Below, piece after piece: positions 9,216-19,677 of a stretch of DNA of 64,000 bases. Location: assembly GCA_001599915.1 (NCBI GenBank), contig BCIG01000009.1:62001-126000 (forward strand). Reading direction: 5' to 3'. The translations under genes and the position numbers were made by a program. Under the pieces are notes generated by a model. It was given only the letters and a program-made list of their open reading frames with translations, was not told the origin of the DNA and searched no databases. The number at the start of each line of letters is the position of its first letter. Position 1 is the first letter of the stretch. This DNA is from Symbiotaphrina buchneri. Taxonomy: Eukaryota > Ascomycota > Symbiotaphrinales > Symbiotaphrinaceae.

Positions 9216-11172
9216 ATGGCATCCCAAATACCCTCAAGCCCAGTGCTCACCACCGTCCCTCCTACCCCATTCCTCTCCGAGTCAAAGCACACCGGTGTCC
9301 CGCAGCGGCTCACGGCAGAGGCGAAGCGGGCCAAGGAGCTCATCTTCTCGAATAAGACTCTCCCGGACAGTGTACCACGGAAACATGGTGTTAAGCTGCC
9401 GCCGGGCGTGAGCCAGAAAGCTTTCGATGGGGCCATCAAGGAATTGAAGCAAGAACTCGGAGAGCAGAATGTCGAGCTGAACGACAAGCCGCTTGTAGAT
9501 GGGTGGTACATGGAGCACCCGTGAGTATTCCCTGAGGTGACTGAATTTTGTCTTAAAGTAGTACTAATTGAAATTGCTTCCAGCAATACCCACGATGCCT
9601 ACCACATCATCGATCAAGAATCGCTCGTCTGTTCAGCAGTAGTATACCCCGGCTCCCTGCCCGAAGTTCAAGCGATTGTGCGATGGGCAAATAAACACCT
9701 GATCCCCATTTACCCCATTAGCATGGGCCGGAACTTGGGATATGGTGGTGCTGCACCTCGTGTACCTGGCTCCGTCGTCATCGATCTGGGCCGCAGGATG
9801 AACCGCGTGTTGAAGATCGACGGTGACAACGCTAGTTGCGTCGTTGAGCCCGGTGTCAGTTACTTCAAACTATACGAGGAGATCCAGAAGACCGGTCTCC
9901 CACTCTGGATCGATACTCCGGATCTCGGTGGTGGTAGTGTCTTGGGTAACGCTATCGATCGCGGCGTCGGGTAAGTTGAATTATTACGTCTAGGATGATG
10001 TTTGACGGCCGCTAATGGATCTCAGATACACCCCTTACGGCGACCACTTCGCCAACCGCTGCGGTATGGAAATCGTCCTTCCCGACGGCTCTCTCCTACG
10101 CACCGGCATGGGCGCCATCCCCGGAAAAGACGGCGCGGACAACCCGACCTGGCAAGGCTTCCAGAACGCCTTCGGGCCCCAAATCGACGGCGTCTTCTCG
10201 CAATCCAACTTCGGCATCGTCGTCAAGATGGGCATGTGGCTGATGCCCGAAACCGAGCACCAGAGCTACATGATCACCTTCCCCCGCGACTCCGACTTCG
10301 AGCAGATCGTCGAGATCATCCGGCCCCTCGCGCTCAAACGCATTCTAGGCAACGTCCCTCAGCTGCGCGCCGCCATCCAGGAACTCGCCGTCACCGGCAA
10401 GCCCAAGTCGCACTGGTACAAGGGCAAAGGCCGCATGCCGCGCGACGTCATCCGCGAGCACGTCAAAACCCAGCCCTGCGGCGACGTCGCCTGGGTCTTC
10501 TACGGCACGCAATACGGCGACCGCGGCACCATCGACGCCCAGCTCTCCCTCATCAAGACCGAATTCAGCAAAGTCCCAGGTGCCAAGTTCTACCTGCCGT
10601 CCGACATGCCGCCCGAGCACTACCTGCACTCGCGTGTGAGCGTGTGCAGCGGCGTGCCCGTGCTCAAAGAAGTCGACTGGCTGAACTGGGTTCCCAACGC
10701 GGGACACCTCTTCTTCTCGCCCATCATGCCGACCAAGGGCCGGGACGCCAAGCTCGTGCACGAACTCATCGAGCGCCTGCACGCGAAATGGGGGTTCGAC
10801 GTGTTCCCGACCCTCTGCGTCGCCGGGCGCGAGATGCACTACATCGCCAACATCGTGTACGACCGCGCGGACCCCGATGCGAAGCGCCGCGCTATCGGCT
10901 TGATGAGGGAAGCGATCCGCGAGGCGGCCAAGGAGGGCTTCGGCGAGTATCGCACGCATTTGCTGTTTGCGGACCAGGTTGCGGCGACGTATGGGTGGGG
11001 TGAGGGCGCGTTGAGGCGCTTTAATGAGACCCTGAAGGATGCGCTGGATAAGAATGGGATTTTGGCTCCGGGGAGGAATGGGATTTGGCCACAGAGGTTT
11101 AGGGGGAAGGGGTGGGAGATTATGGGTGATGAGGGAGAGGATTTGGCGGAGGCGGTGAAGGCGAAGCTGTAG
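9216..11172 (+). CDS. Vanillyl-alcohol oxidase-type FAD oxidase
   Basis: Three exons (9216-9520, 9584-9970, 10026-11172) encode 612 residues. From RKHGVKLPPGVS onward the protein follows vanillyl-alcohol oxidase: PISMGRNLGYGGAAPRVPGS (FAD-binding PCMH domain), DLGGGSVLGNAIDRGVGYTP, then the C-terminal cap ending LAPGRNGIWPQRFRGKGW. The residue equivalent to the covalent-FAD histidine (His422 of the Penicillium simplicissimum enzyme) is in NAGHLFFSP, about residue 458. The catalytic Asp170 equivalent is near 215, and the Tyr-Arg pair of GEYRTHL is near 539. The family oxidises 4-alkylphenols, 4-hydroxybenzyl alcohols and their methyl ethers, giving H2O2. The N-terminus is about 45 residues longer than the characterised enzyme and has no clear signal. 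The position equivalent to His61, which assists flavin attachment, reads Tyr. Confidence 0.9.
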
Positions 11173-11878
11173 TAGTACTGAGGGGTTGGTTTTGTATAAA
11201 GGTTATGTAGCCACTCTGTTATAGTTCATACTGAACAGAGAATATCAAGTTTCTTCCTCTGAATCATTCGCTGAGCTTATCTTCTTTTTCTGTGGACGAA
11301 AAGGAAAGCACCAGCTCTCAGAACGAACCTCTGGAGAGCAGCTCCACCCACCACCTACGGCAGCCAACAACGCCCACGAGCGCTGAACCTCCGAGCCGAC
11401 CTCCGCAATTCCTCTCTCCTGGCATAAGACCGGACCCAGCAATGCAGCTTTTTCGCTGGGTACGTTAACCCTTCGATAACAACTATTGCTCAAACTTCTT
11501 TCAACTTGAAACACCTTTCTGCTTCTATTCCGAATCTACTGCAACTCTGCATCCCGTCTCCGCATTATCTCGGCAAGTGGCCACCCGGATGCGCCGACGC
11601 TCATCATCAACCATCCTTGGAAAACCGGCAGACTCGCCCACTCTTTCACGGCTTAATTTCATTCATTCGGGAGTTACTGAACTTCTTCCCCATCTACCAT
11701 CACCACCTTTATTCATTTAATCTCATATGTCTCTCTCTTATGTCTCTCTCATATCCCTCACTTGCTTTTCTCATTTCTACAAGCAATTTGACCGCACCCG
11801 CACACATGCTTTTATAGCCTGAATCCTGCAGGGCCGCTACATGGACAAGACTGTGAACGTCCCGTCCTCTTCCGTTCT
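11173..11878. other. Intergenic, no supported gene
   Basis: This stretch holds the 3' flank of the oxidase gene and then CT-rich sequence. A possible Ser/Arg-rich exon-like frame on the plus strand near 11570-11720 is too weak to call. Confidence 0.35.
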
Positions 11879-12350
11879 TCACCCTATACAACTCCATCCC
11901 AACTGGTGGCAGCTCTTGCATCTATACTCCGCTCCTCGGTCATCTTCCGAGTGTTTCAGCTTTTTAATGGCCGTCAGGCCACAGATGAAACCCGGCTTTC
12001 TGGCACACTTGATGATCAGCTCTTTGAGGCTGGCAGCACTGGAGCAAAGCTCGCAAAGCTCGCAAAACTCCAGAACTCTGCGTAAAGTCCTTTCGTCGTG
12101 GTCGTTCCAGGTCGTTGGCAACTTTAACAGTTGTCGTAGTTGTTCCCTTTTGGCTGTCTCTTTCCCCGAAGGACGGCTCTTTTTTGGGCCTTGTAGACCT
12201 TGGTGATTCTACCAGCGTGTCATTCATTGTCCACGTTTGGAATGTTTCTAGGTGCCGCCGGGGAAGTGTCAGATCCGTTGTGGCGGTTGAGACTACCTGT
12301 TCGTACTTGAAGCCCTTCACAGCTTGAAGCTCGCGAAGCGTAGTATCCAT
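11879..12350 (-). CDS. Hypothetical small protein, tentative two-exon model
   Basis: Two frames join cleanly if an intron is removed: exon 12350-12297 begins MDTTLRELQAVKGFKYEQ, and exon 12208-11879 begins NHQGLQGPKKSR. Donor GTAGTC and acceptor TGGTAG are in matching phase, giving 127 residues. The second exon is basic, then Cys-containing (EFCELCELCSSAASL), and ends YRCKSCHQLGWSCIG. The Cys pairs hint at a metal-binding or disulfide-rich tail. No family is recognised. The model rests only on frame continuity and may be wrong. Confidence 0.3.
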
Positions 12351-15077
12351 CGCGAGGTCGTTTGCATCATCTCCATCGGACTTCAAAACACAATGTCGCC
12401 GATCGAAAGATATTCTTTACCAGTATACATTGGCGTCCGAGCGGCTTCTCCGACACGATCATCACATACCAACGGTTAGCTGAGAATAACGCTCAAATTT
12501 CTGGAGCCTGCAACCTTTCAACGCCAATGACGGAATCTCCAAGGGAGGCATTCTTCTACTGCAGCTTGAGGCGCGACCAAAACACGGGTTCTTTCTTCTG
12601 TATACATGATGTGTCCAAAAGGAGAATGCCACAAACTTCGCCTCCTATCGTTAGGGACGACGGGTCTTTCCCCTTTGCTTCATGAGATGTGAGTTGGGAA
12701 CAGGACGTGGCTCCAGAGACAGGCCGATGGCCGAACCCTTGTGAGATCTCTCATCAACAGTCAAGATGAAGTGCAAGTGGCTTGATATCCTTGTGTGTGT
12801 CCTTGCATTGCTCCATTTTCCATTTACTGCAGTAAAGCTCCGTGCAGCAGGTCACCAGACTTCTCAGGTAAACTGCTTTTGTCCGTTATTCTTCGTCCCC
12901 AGACATATAGAAGATGGGACCAAATCCTCTCATGTATCTCCCATTTCATGAGGAATCATGACCCCAGCTTTCTTTCTTGCAATCATCAGGGCAGCGCGGA
13001 TCAAAAGGACCCGTAAGAAGCATTGCGTCGGAAGTACTTTATTAGACCACGGGCAGGGCACTGCGCCGAGGGCAAAACAGCGACGGACGGCAGTCAACAG
13101 CAAATATAAACAGCAAGGAGGACGCCGAAGAAACAAAGGGAAGCTGCCGAGGCCTGCTCCAGGGGACTATTCGTTTGAAAACGAGACAGCTTCCGGCAGT
13201 GGGATTAATGTGGTGGTATCGACTGGCGGTACAGGGACGTTGAGAACTGGATCAGCCATGTTGCAGGGAGGTCGGCCCCCGTCCTGCTTCCTTCGGGCGT
13301 CTCTTTCGAAAAATAACGCAGGAAGGACGACCGGACCCCATAGGTATAGCCGCACAAAGCACGCCAGGGGAGCGGAAACTTTTTCGCGTTCAACGCTCCG
13401 TCTTGCTCAGGATAGCCCCGCATCCTCATCGAATGCGCCAAAGCGACTGGCGCTCCGGAAGCGTGACATGAGCCCAGTCTCAGAACCAAATGCTGCCCGA
13501 GGTAAGGTATTGCTGTCAATGCTTTTTCACCGCCGGAAATACGATTCATCGCTTCTGAGCAGCTATTGACGAATGACCGGTGGTCAACCTCGGGATGGCT
13601 TCCTCTTTGAACATAGCCAGACTGGCCATGTCATCATTGCTTTGCACCTCCTGCCGGGTCAAAATCCATCTGAGGCGTAAGGATAATAATGATACACAGG
13701 CGATGTGCCGGGGAGCACTCGCAAGATGTTATAACGCTTAATCTTTTAATAGTGACTTCCTCGGCGGCTTCTGGGATAGCAGATCTCAACCGAGATGGTC
13801 ATTGGTTAGTCTGAAGACCACCCTTGCGTTTCGAGAACTGAGGCGCGGAGGAGGACGACCTGTATCTGGACGCGCTTGCTCTGGCTCAACTCAAAGCTTC
13901 GATAGGCGACATGCGTCAACGCGCAGCGGCGTTCACACCAAACGCTGCGATGGATCTCGGGAATTGGTCCTTGGTTCTCCAGCAATTTCCGAAAGGGCCA
14001 GTCTATCACGAAGCTGCGAGGGGAAGATCGCGGAGACAATGGCCGGTGAAATGCATGAGGTCCCTGAGATCACCTGTTCATGCCACCGCCGGCTCCAGTA
14101 CTGAGCTGTGTAAATGTCGGCCGCCTCACCCACAGCTATGAGTCGTCATCGTGCGCCGACTGTTTTGTCGCGCTGCCGAACAAGAGAAAGTGTAATATCG
14201 CGAATGGCGCGGCTGCCGCCTCATGCTGTGCAGTAACTGGCGCCGTGCCTGGGGCTAAATAGGGGTGACTCATTACTGAGGGGTAACATTGAAGTGTAGC
14301 AAACAAATGCATTCACAGTCCATTTATTTGCCCAGATCTATGACTATAACGGCCTTATGTGCCAGGTAAACGTCTGGCTCAAAGCCCGTGTTGATTTTGT
14401 ATGTTTTCGATTGTCTCTAAATTTCATACCCAGGGTAGATTGGATGGTCCCCTACTGAATTACAACTTCGGAGGTCAGGGTAGATGGGGACGACGTGCAA
14501 TAAGGGCTTAATTATGCGCAACTTGCGCAGTTCTCAGCACTCGCGATCCATGCACTCACACGCGACGCCCACAAATCCCACCGACTATACCTGTGATGTC
14601 CACCATGATCAAGCCACTTTGACGAAACGCCATCATGCATTCAGCAATCGATCTCTCAGCCATAGCAATCTATTCCCTAGGCAGTTATGGGGTCGCGCCC
14701 AGGGCGCTGGCCAGACCGGGCGGAGAGTTTGGACGCTCTCGCCTCGCGAAGTCTAACTGGGAATGAGCTATCCATATCCGGCCAGTGACAGAATGATGGC
14801 GTTGGAGTTGATTTGGGACATGTATCAGTGTGTGAGTACATGCAATCCGTGGAAGACTGAAGTTTCATTCTGTTTGTGTTCTCGGGCTTTGATTGCCAGT
14901 CAATTCTACGGCTTCGTTGTTCTTTTCATTTCGGGTGCCTGAAGACTGGTATGCTTGCACGTTGTTTCGAACTATATAGCTGTGCAACAACAGGCCACTT
15001 TACCGATTCTTGCTACTTCTTCCATATAATTTTTCATATCAGGCAGAGGAAGGCAATTCTGTGTGCGGGCATCCATC
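12351..15077. other. Gene-poor region, about 2.7 kb
   Basis: Several unconnected frames of 60-200 codons occur on both strands (for example plus 12958-13569 and minus 13205-13549), without domains or coherent introns. Near 12766 the plus strand encodes MKCKWLDILVCVLALLHFPF, which resembles a signal peptide, but no continuation is convincing. On the minus strand 14133-13806, two frames could be joined by a GT-AG intron into a short protein, again without recognisable similarity. Overall it may contain eroded genes or regulatory DNA for the LtrA-family gene. Confidence 0.35.
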
Positions 15078-17203
15078 ATGGGATACCATGAATGGGAGGA
15101 AAAGTTGCATGTTTTCAAAAGCCCTGTGAAAACGCCTTTCCAGGGACAAGAAGATCACGCACTCGCAGCAACTGCGACGCCTTTGACGACTGCCAATGAG
15201 AAGGCCGCCATATCAGACCATAGATTCGCGTCCAGTCGCAGCAATGACAGCCAGAAGGAAGTTCTGCATCACCATGACGATGACGAGGTGCCGCCGCTCG
15301 AGTTTTATCATGACCAGGAACCGCCGCCGATTCAACTATTCTATGATCTCTTCTTTGTGGCAAATCTGACAACCTTTACGAATAACCATGAAATCAGCTC
15401 GACCAGAAGTAAGTCCTCACCAGGCACGCAATGGTTTTCTTCAGTCTGCATCTAGAAGTCCCTTCTGTGCAAGATGCGACGGTATTGATTGGAAGCTAGG
15501 CCTGGCTGATTATGTTGGCTTCTTTTCAATTCTCTGGTTCACCTGGTTACAGGTCAGTCTATTCGACGTCCGGTTCTACACAGACTCTCTCTTCGAACGG
15601 CTTTGCCGAGCACTCCAATTGGGTATTATGACAGGCTTTGCCGTCATTGGCACTACATTCAATCCCAGCGATCCCGAGCACGGAGAGTTCCATTGGACCA
15701 CCTTCGAGGCGTTCTCTATAATCCACATGGTCAGCAGGATCATCCTCTTCTTTCAATATGGCACCGTGCTCTGGTATATTCGGCGGCATCCGTACCGGTT
15801 CCCGCTTCTCCTCATCATGGCGTCCAAGTTCGTGTCCGCGATGATCTACCTCGGGTTATTCTTCGGATTGGAAAATAACGGGTTGTCGTACTTCTACGGG
15901 TGGTATGCTGTCTCTGTTGCGGAGACTCTGTCAGACTTCCTCGTCGCTTGCAAATGGTCCAGCATGAGCTTCAGAGGCGAACCTCGCGCGCCGCTTGTTG
16001 AACGGCTGATGCTGTTGACGCTCATCATTCTTGGGGAGGGCATCATCGGCATGACGAAGACCCTCAGCAATCTATTCAAGGGCCACGAGGGACTCAAGTT
16101 TCAGTCGATCATAGGCCAGATCGTTGCCGGGATTCTAATTATTGTAAGACCCCTTCCTCTCCACTCCTATCCGTCATTCTTGCCACAGCACTAATCCTCT
16201 GCATAGTACTTCTTGTACATGCTCTACTTCGACCGAAAATGGAAAGACCACAAAGTCGGCACGATCCGGGAGCAGATCTGGGCCTTCGCGCATTTCCCCT
16301 TCCACGTCGCGCTGGTGCTCCTGCTCGAAGGCGTCGGACAGCTAATCATCTGGCGGTACCTGAACATGATCTTCGACAGATTCTACGACATCTTCCTCAA
16401 GCAGCTGATCCCAGACTCTAACATCGTCGACTACCCCGCCTTCAATGCTTCTGTGTACCAGCTGCTGGCCAACTACTCCGCATCGGCCGACATCCAAGAC
16501 GCGGTCCTCGTCGCGCTGGATGAAGTCCATACGGTGTACGAAGCCAACTCCTCCGCGAGCTTCGCTATCTGGAACACGACGGCCTTCACAGATCTTTTCT
16601 ACAACATGACCTTCGTCGTGCTCGACGCGTTCGACCTCGAGATTCCGCGCCAGGACGACGTCAGCGACGCCCTCTCCCGCGCCAACGCCCTCGACTGGCT
16701 CGTCAACCTCTATGACATGATCTACATCTACTTCTTCGTCGCCGCCGGCTGCGCCCTGCTCCTCCTCGCCGCACTGTACCTCCTGGGCAAACAAGCCGGC
16801 TCTGGCACTGCACAGCCCGAGGACCCAGCCGCTGCAGCTGTCTCCAGGACAAAGCGGTGGCTGCGCGCCTTTTCTGTTTCGGACTGGGTCTCGATCGCCC
16901 TGCGCGTCGTTGCAGGCGCGATCCTGGCGTTTCTGGCTATCTGGGATATCAGCACTAGCGATGCTTTCTTGGATTATTGGGGCGGCCCCTGGGTACTGCC
17001 GACGGTGCTGTGCGTCTTTGCTTTTAGTAAGTTATTTCATGTCTCTGATGAATGGGCTGGGGGAAAGAATGACGAGATGGATGCTAACGGCTATAGTTGT
17101 GTTCATGGATCATGCTCTGCCGGCGTTCCGTGCCCGGAAGAAGACCAGCAAGCGGGCGTCTAGAAGGCGGATCCTTTGGCGGAAGAAGCAGAGCCATGTT
17201 TAG
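15078..17203 (+). CDS. LtrA-family (low temperature requirement A) multi-pass membrane protein
   Basis: Four exons (15078-15408, 15500-16143, 16207-17026, 17097-17203) encode 633 residues with consistent phases. A hydrophilic N-terminus of about 90 residues with a His/Asp cluster (LHHHDDDEVPP) leads into PPPIQLFYDLFFVANLTTFT, the signature opening of the LtrA family. Around nine hydrophobic segments follow, including LADYVGFFSILWFTW, MLLTLIILGEGIIGM and a C-terminal group. The tail is strongly basic (RARKKTSKRASRRR). The large loop between helices near residues 410-510 carries several potential N-glycosylation sites. LtrA proteins are named from a Listeria gene needed for growth in the cold; the fungal function is unknown. 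The ATG chosen is the first in-frame one before the conserved part. The gene converges on GatB, with stop codons 93 bp apart. Confidence 0.82.
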
Positions 17204-17296
17204 AATTATGTATAATCTATCTGTTGTGGCTAGCCCTATCAGGGCATTTCCTTCCTATCATGTTATCCTATCATGTTGGACAGTCAACCAGTTCAC

Positions 17297-19213
17297 TTAC
17301 TTACCGTCCCCTTCCTCAATCCCCAGAGCCCTCCTAACATAGCCCCCCGCAACATCCGCCTGCACCCTTCCCTCCTCTCCTCTCCTGACCATCAGGCCCA
17401 CAAACCACATGACCTTGCCCTCGCCGCCCTTACCACGCGCCTGCTCCGCCATGCCAGGGTTCTCATGCACGATCTCGCGCGCCAGCGCCATATACTCATC
17501 CTCGCTCATAGGGCGCAGCGCCAGGTTCTCGTCTCGGATGATCTGCGCTATCCGGCGGGGCTTGAGTGGCGCGGCGTCGGGCCCACCGTCGATCGGCGTG
17601 AGAGGACTGATCGACGATGTCGCGGCCGTGAGGTATGCGAGGTGTTCCGCCGCGGTGGTCGCGAGGAGGTGCTTTGCCGTCCGGCCGGTGATTTCGTTGC
17701 GCAGCAGCGCGGCGATGATGTCAGCCAGGATCTCTGCTGGGACGGGGTTCTGCGCCCAGGCCGTCTCCGTCGCCGTCAGCACGGCGGGGAGCTCATTGAT
17801 TGTGTAGTTGGCAGCGGTCTTGCCGATTTTGGACGGTGGAATTGGAGGAGATGCTGCGCTGGGTGAAAGGCGATCGTGGAGGGCGGCGACGACGTCCATG
17901 TAGTAATCCATGCGGGCTCCATCATCGAGCGATACAAGAGTCCGCGCATCTTTCGAGGACAGATTGTATTGCGGGTCATTAGTTAGAAGCTCGATGTCCT
18001 CGTCTGGTAGAGGCGGAAGGGTCTTCTTTAAATGTTCTAGCAGATCATCTCCGATAATGACCGGACCAAGATCAGGATCCGGCATATATCTATAATCGAC
18101 CTCACCCTCTTTGCCTCGCAGCTTTCGCGTCTCTGTGCTGCCAAGAGTCCAGCCCCTGGTTTCACCCTCGATGACACCGCCTGCTTCGAGAACCGCGATC
18201 TGCCTATTCCGCTCTGCGACGATCGCTTCCTCAACTGCCTTGAAGCTACTTAGGTTCTTGATCTCGGTGCGCGTACCGAGGTTCTTGACCCCCGCATACT
18301 CGTTCTCGCCCTGGTGATTCCTTAAACGTACTGAGACATTGACGTCAGCCCGTAGGCCGCCCATCTCCATACCCACCACATTCGCATCCACAGCGCGGAG
18401 AATGCTCTGGATTTTCCTGACATACGCCGCCGCTGTCTTCGAACTGTGTATGACTGGTAGCGAGATGATCTCTACCAGCGGATGTCCCACCCGGTTCAGG
18501 TCCAGCAATTGCTGTCTTCCCTCGCCGGCCAACGTCTTGGCAGTATCCTGTTCCATCTGCACCTGCTTGATGCCCACCGTCACGCTATCGCCGTCCTGCG
18601 GCGCAATGCCATCTTCCTTGTATAGCGTGATCGAGCCGTTGACGGCAAACGGTGCGTAGAACTGCGTGATCTGGTACCCTTGCGGCTGATCTGCGTAGAA
18701 GTAATGTTTCCTATCCCAGCGACTCACTTTCTGCACCTCGCAGCCGAGCGCCAGCGCCGCGCGAATGGCCGGTAACAGCGTCTCCTTCTGGAACTGGGGT
18801 TGCGCCCCGGGCAGCGCAGCGTCAAACACGGCAACGTGCGTATTTGGAGGGGCGGCGAGCGAGGTCTGCGCGGGCGAGAAGAGCTTGTGCGCGGTGTTCA
18901 GCTGCGCGTGGATCTCAATGCCGATCGTGAGCTCGTATTTGGCCAGAATGGGATCATTGGAGTGTCCCTTCTTTGCCGGTTTCGAGGGGGATATACGGGC
19001 TGCTTTGGCCGCACCTTTCTGTGCTTTGCGGAACAGAATGCCGGTAGAGGAATTCGGTGAAGGAGATTCGGTGTGTAGCTTGCGGGTGGATGAGCGGAGA
19101 GGTGTCAATGAACGCTGCTGTTGTTGCTGTCGGGCTTGCCGGAGGAGACAGCTGCGGCACGTGTATAGCCGCTGCGAGAACAGCATATCCCACAATGACC
19201 TGACCGGCGCCAT
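17297..19213 (-). CDS. gatB: Mitochondrial glutamyl-tRNA(Gln) amidotransferase subunit B
   Basis: A single uninterrupted frame codes for 638 residues from the preferred ATG at 19213; the frame stays open upstream to 19321, adding 36 residues. The preferred start gives a classical mitochondrial presequence (MAPVRSLWDMLFSQRLYTCRSCLLRQ). The catalytic core begins at KYELTIGIEIHAQLNTAHKLFSP and includes RKHYFYADQPQGYQITQF, DLNRVGHPLVEIIS, VDANVVGMEMGGLRADVNVS and DYRYMPDPDLGP, all hallmarks of GatB/PET112. The C-terminal YqeY-like region (GRTAKHLLATTAAEH onward) binds tRNA. The enzyme amidates Glu-tRNA(Gln) to Gln-tRNA(Gln) in the mitochondrial matrix together with GatA and a GatF-like subunit. 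No intron is present despite the intron-rich neighbours. Confidence 0.93.
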   Translation of the reverse strand: MAPVRSLWDMLFSQRLYTCRSCLLRQARQQQQQRSLTPLRSSTRKLHTESPSPNSSTGILFRKAQKGAAKAARISPSKPAKKGHSNDPILAKYELTIGIEIHAQLNTAHKLFSPAQTSLAAPPNTHVAVFDAALPGAQPQFQKETLLPAIRAALALGCEVQKVSRWDRKHYFYADQPQGYQITQFYAPFAVNGSITLYKEDGIAPQDGDSVTVGIKQVQMEQDTAKTLAGEGRQQLLDLNRVGHPLVEIISLPVIHSSKTAAAYVRKIQSILRAVDANVVGMEMGGLRADVNVSVRLRNHQGENEYAGVKNLGTRTEIKNLSSFKAVEEAIVAERNRQIAVLEAGGVIEGETRGWTLGSTETRKLRGKEGEVDYRYMPDPDLGPVIIGDDLLEHLKKTLPPLPDEDIELLTNDPQYNLSSKDARTLVSLDDGARMDYYMDVVAALHDRLSPSAASPPIPPSKIGKTAANYTINELPAVLTATETAWAQNPVPAEILADIIAALLRNEITGRTAKHLLATTAAEHLAYLTAATSSISPLTPIDGGPDAAPLKPRRIAQIIRDENLALRPMSEDEYMALAREIVHENPGMAEQARGKGGEGKVMWFVGLMVRRGEEGRVQADVAGGYVRRALGIEEGDGK

Positions 19214-19677
19214 TGCTGGCAGAGAGCCCAAGGATTGAGAGAAGAGCTCGTGCGGTAATTGTAGCTCTCCAAAAAGTTGAAGCTGAGCATGCGCTAGGAT
19301 TGGCATCACTACGGTGAACAATAACTACCTCATGTGCAATTGCTTAGATGCCCCTGACCGCTCAGGGGTCGATACACGAGTTATGCGACCCTGCCATAAC
19401 TCTTCAGGAAAATTGCACCATCTTGAAGACTGGTCATTGTGGAGTGCATTGATGGTAAATTGAAACGCTCAATTCATTATTGATAGCTGCGCTCTCATCC
19501 ACAAACGCATGTTTACAGCTCAATCCGCTGACAGATAGCCTAATACCCTAAGCCGCTCAACGCCGAACACCAGCCGTCCAGGATGAATATAAAACTCCAC
19601 GGTATATCAGACACTTAAGAGCCGTACCAAACGCCGCTCAGCATCCAACAGCGCCAGGCCTTAGTATACTCGGTTGT
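19214..19677. other. Intergenic between GatB and ApsB
   Basis: This interval holds the GatB 5' flank and the ApsB 3' flank. No gene is supported apart from a possible 36-residue upstream extension of GatB. Confidence 0.4.

Noticed and set aside
6433-11172. Secondary-metabolite cluster around the two flavoenzymes
   Set aside because: No polyketide synthase, NRPS, terpene cyclase, prenyltransferase, cluster transcription factor or dedicated exporter is present nearby; neighbours are housekeeping genes.
12958-13569. 203-codon open frame on the plus strand
   Set aside because: Basic, low in hydrophobic core residues, no domain, and overlapping equally long frames on the other strand; not strong enough to call.
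18765-19238. 157-codon open frame antisense to the GatB gene
   Set aside because: It mirrors a conserved GatB coding region, has no motif of its own and no intron signal; a shadow of the real gene.
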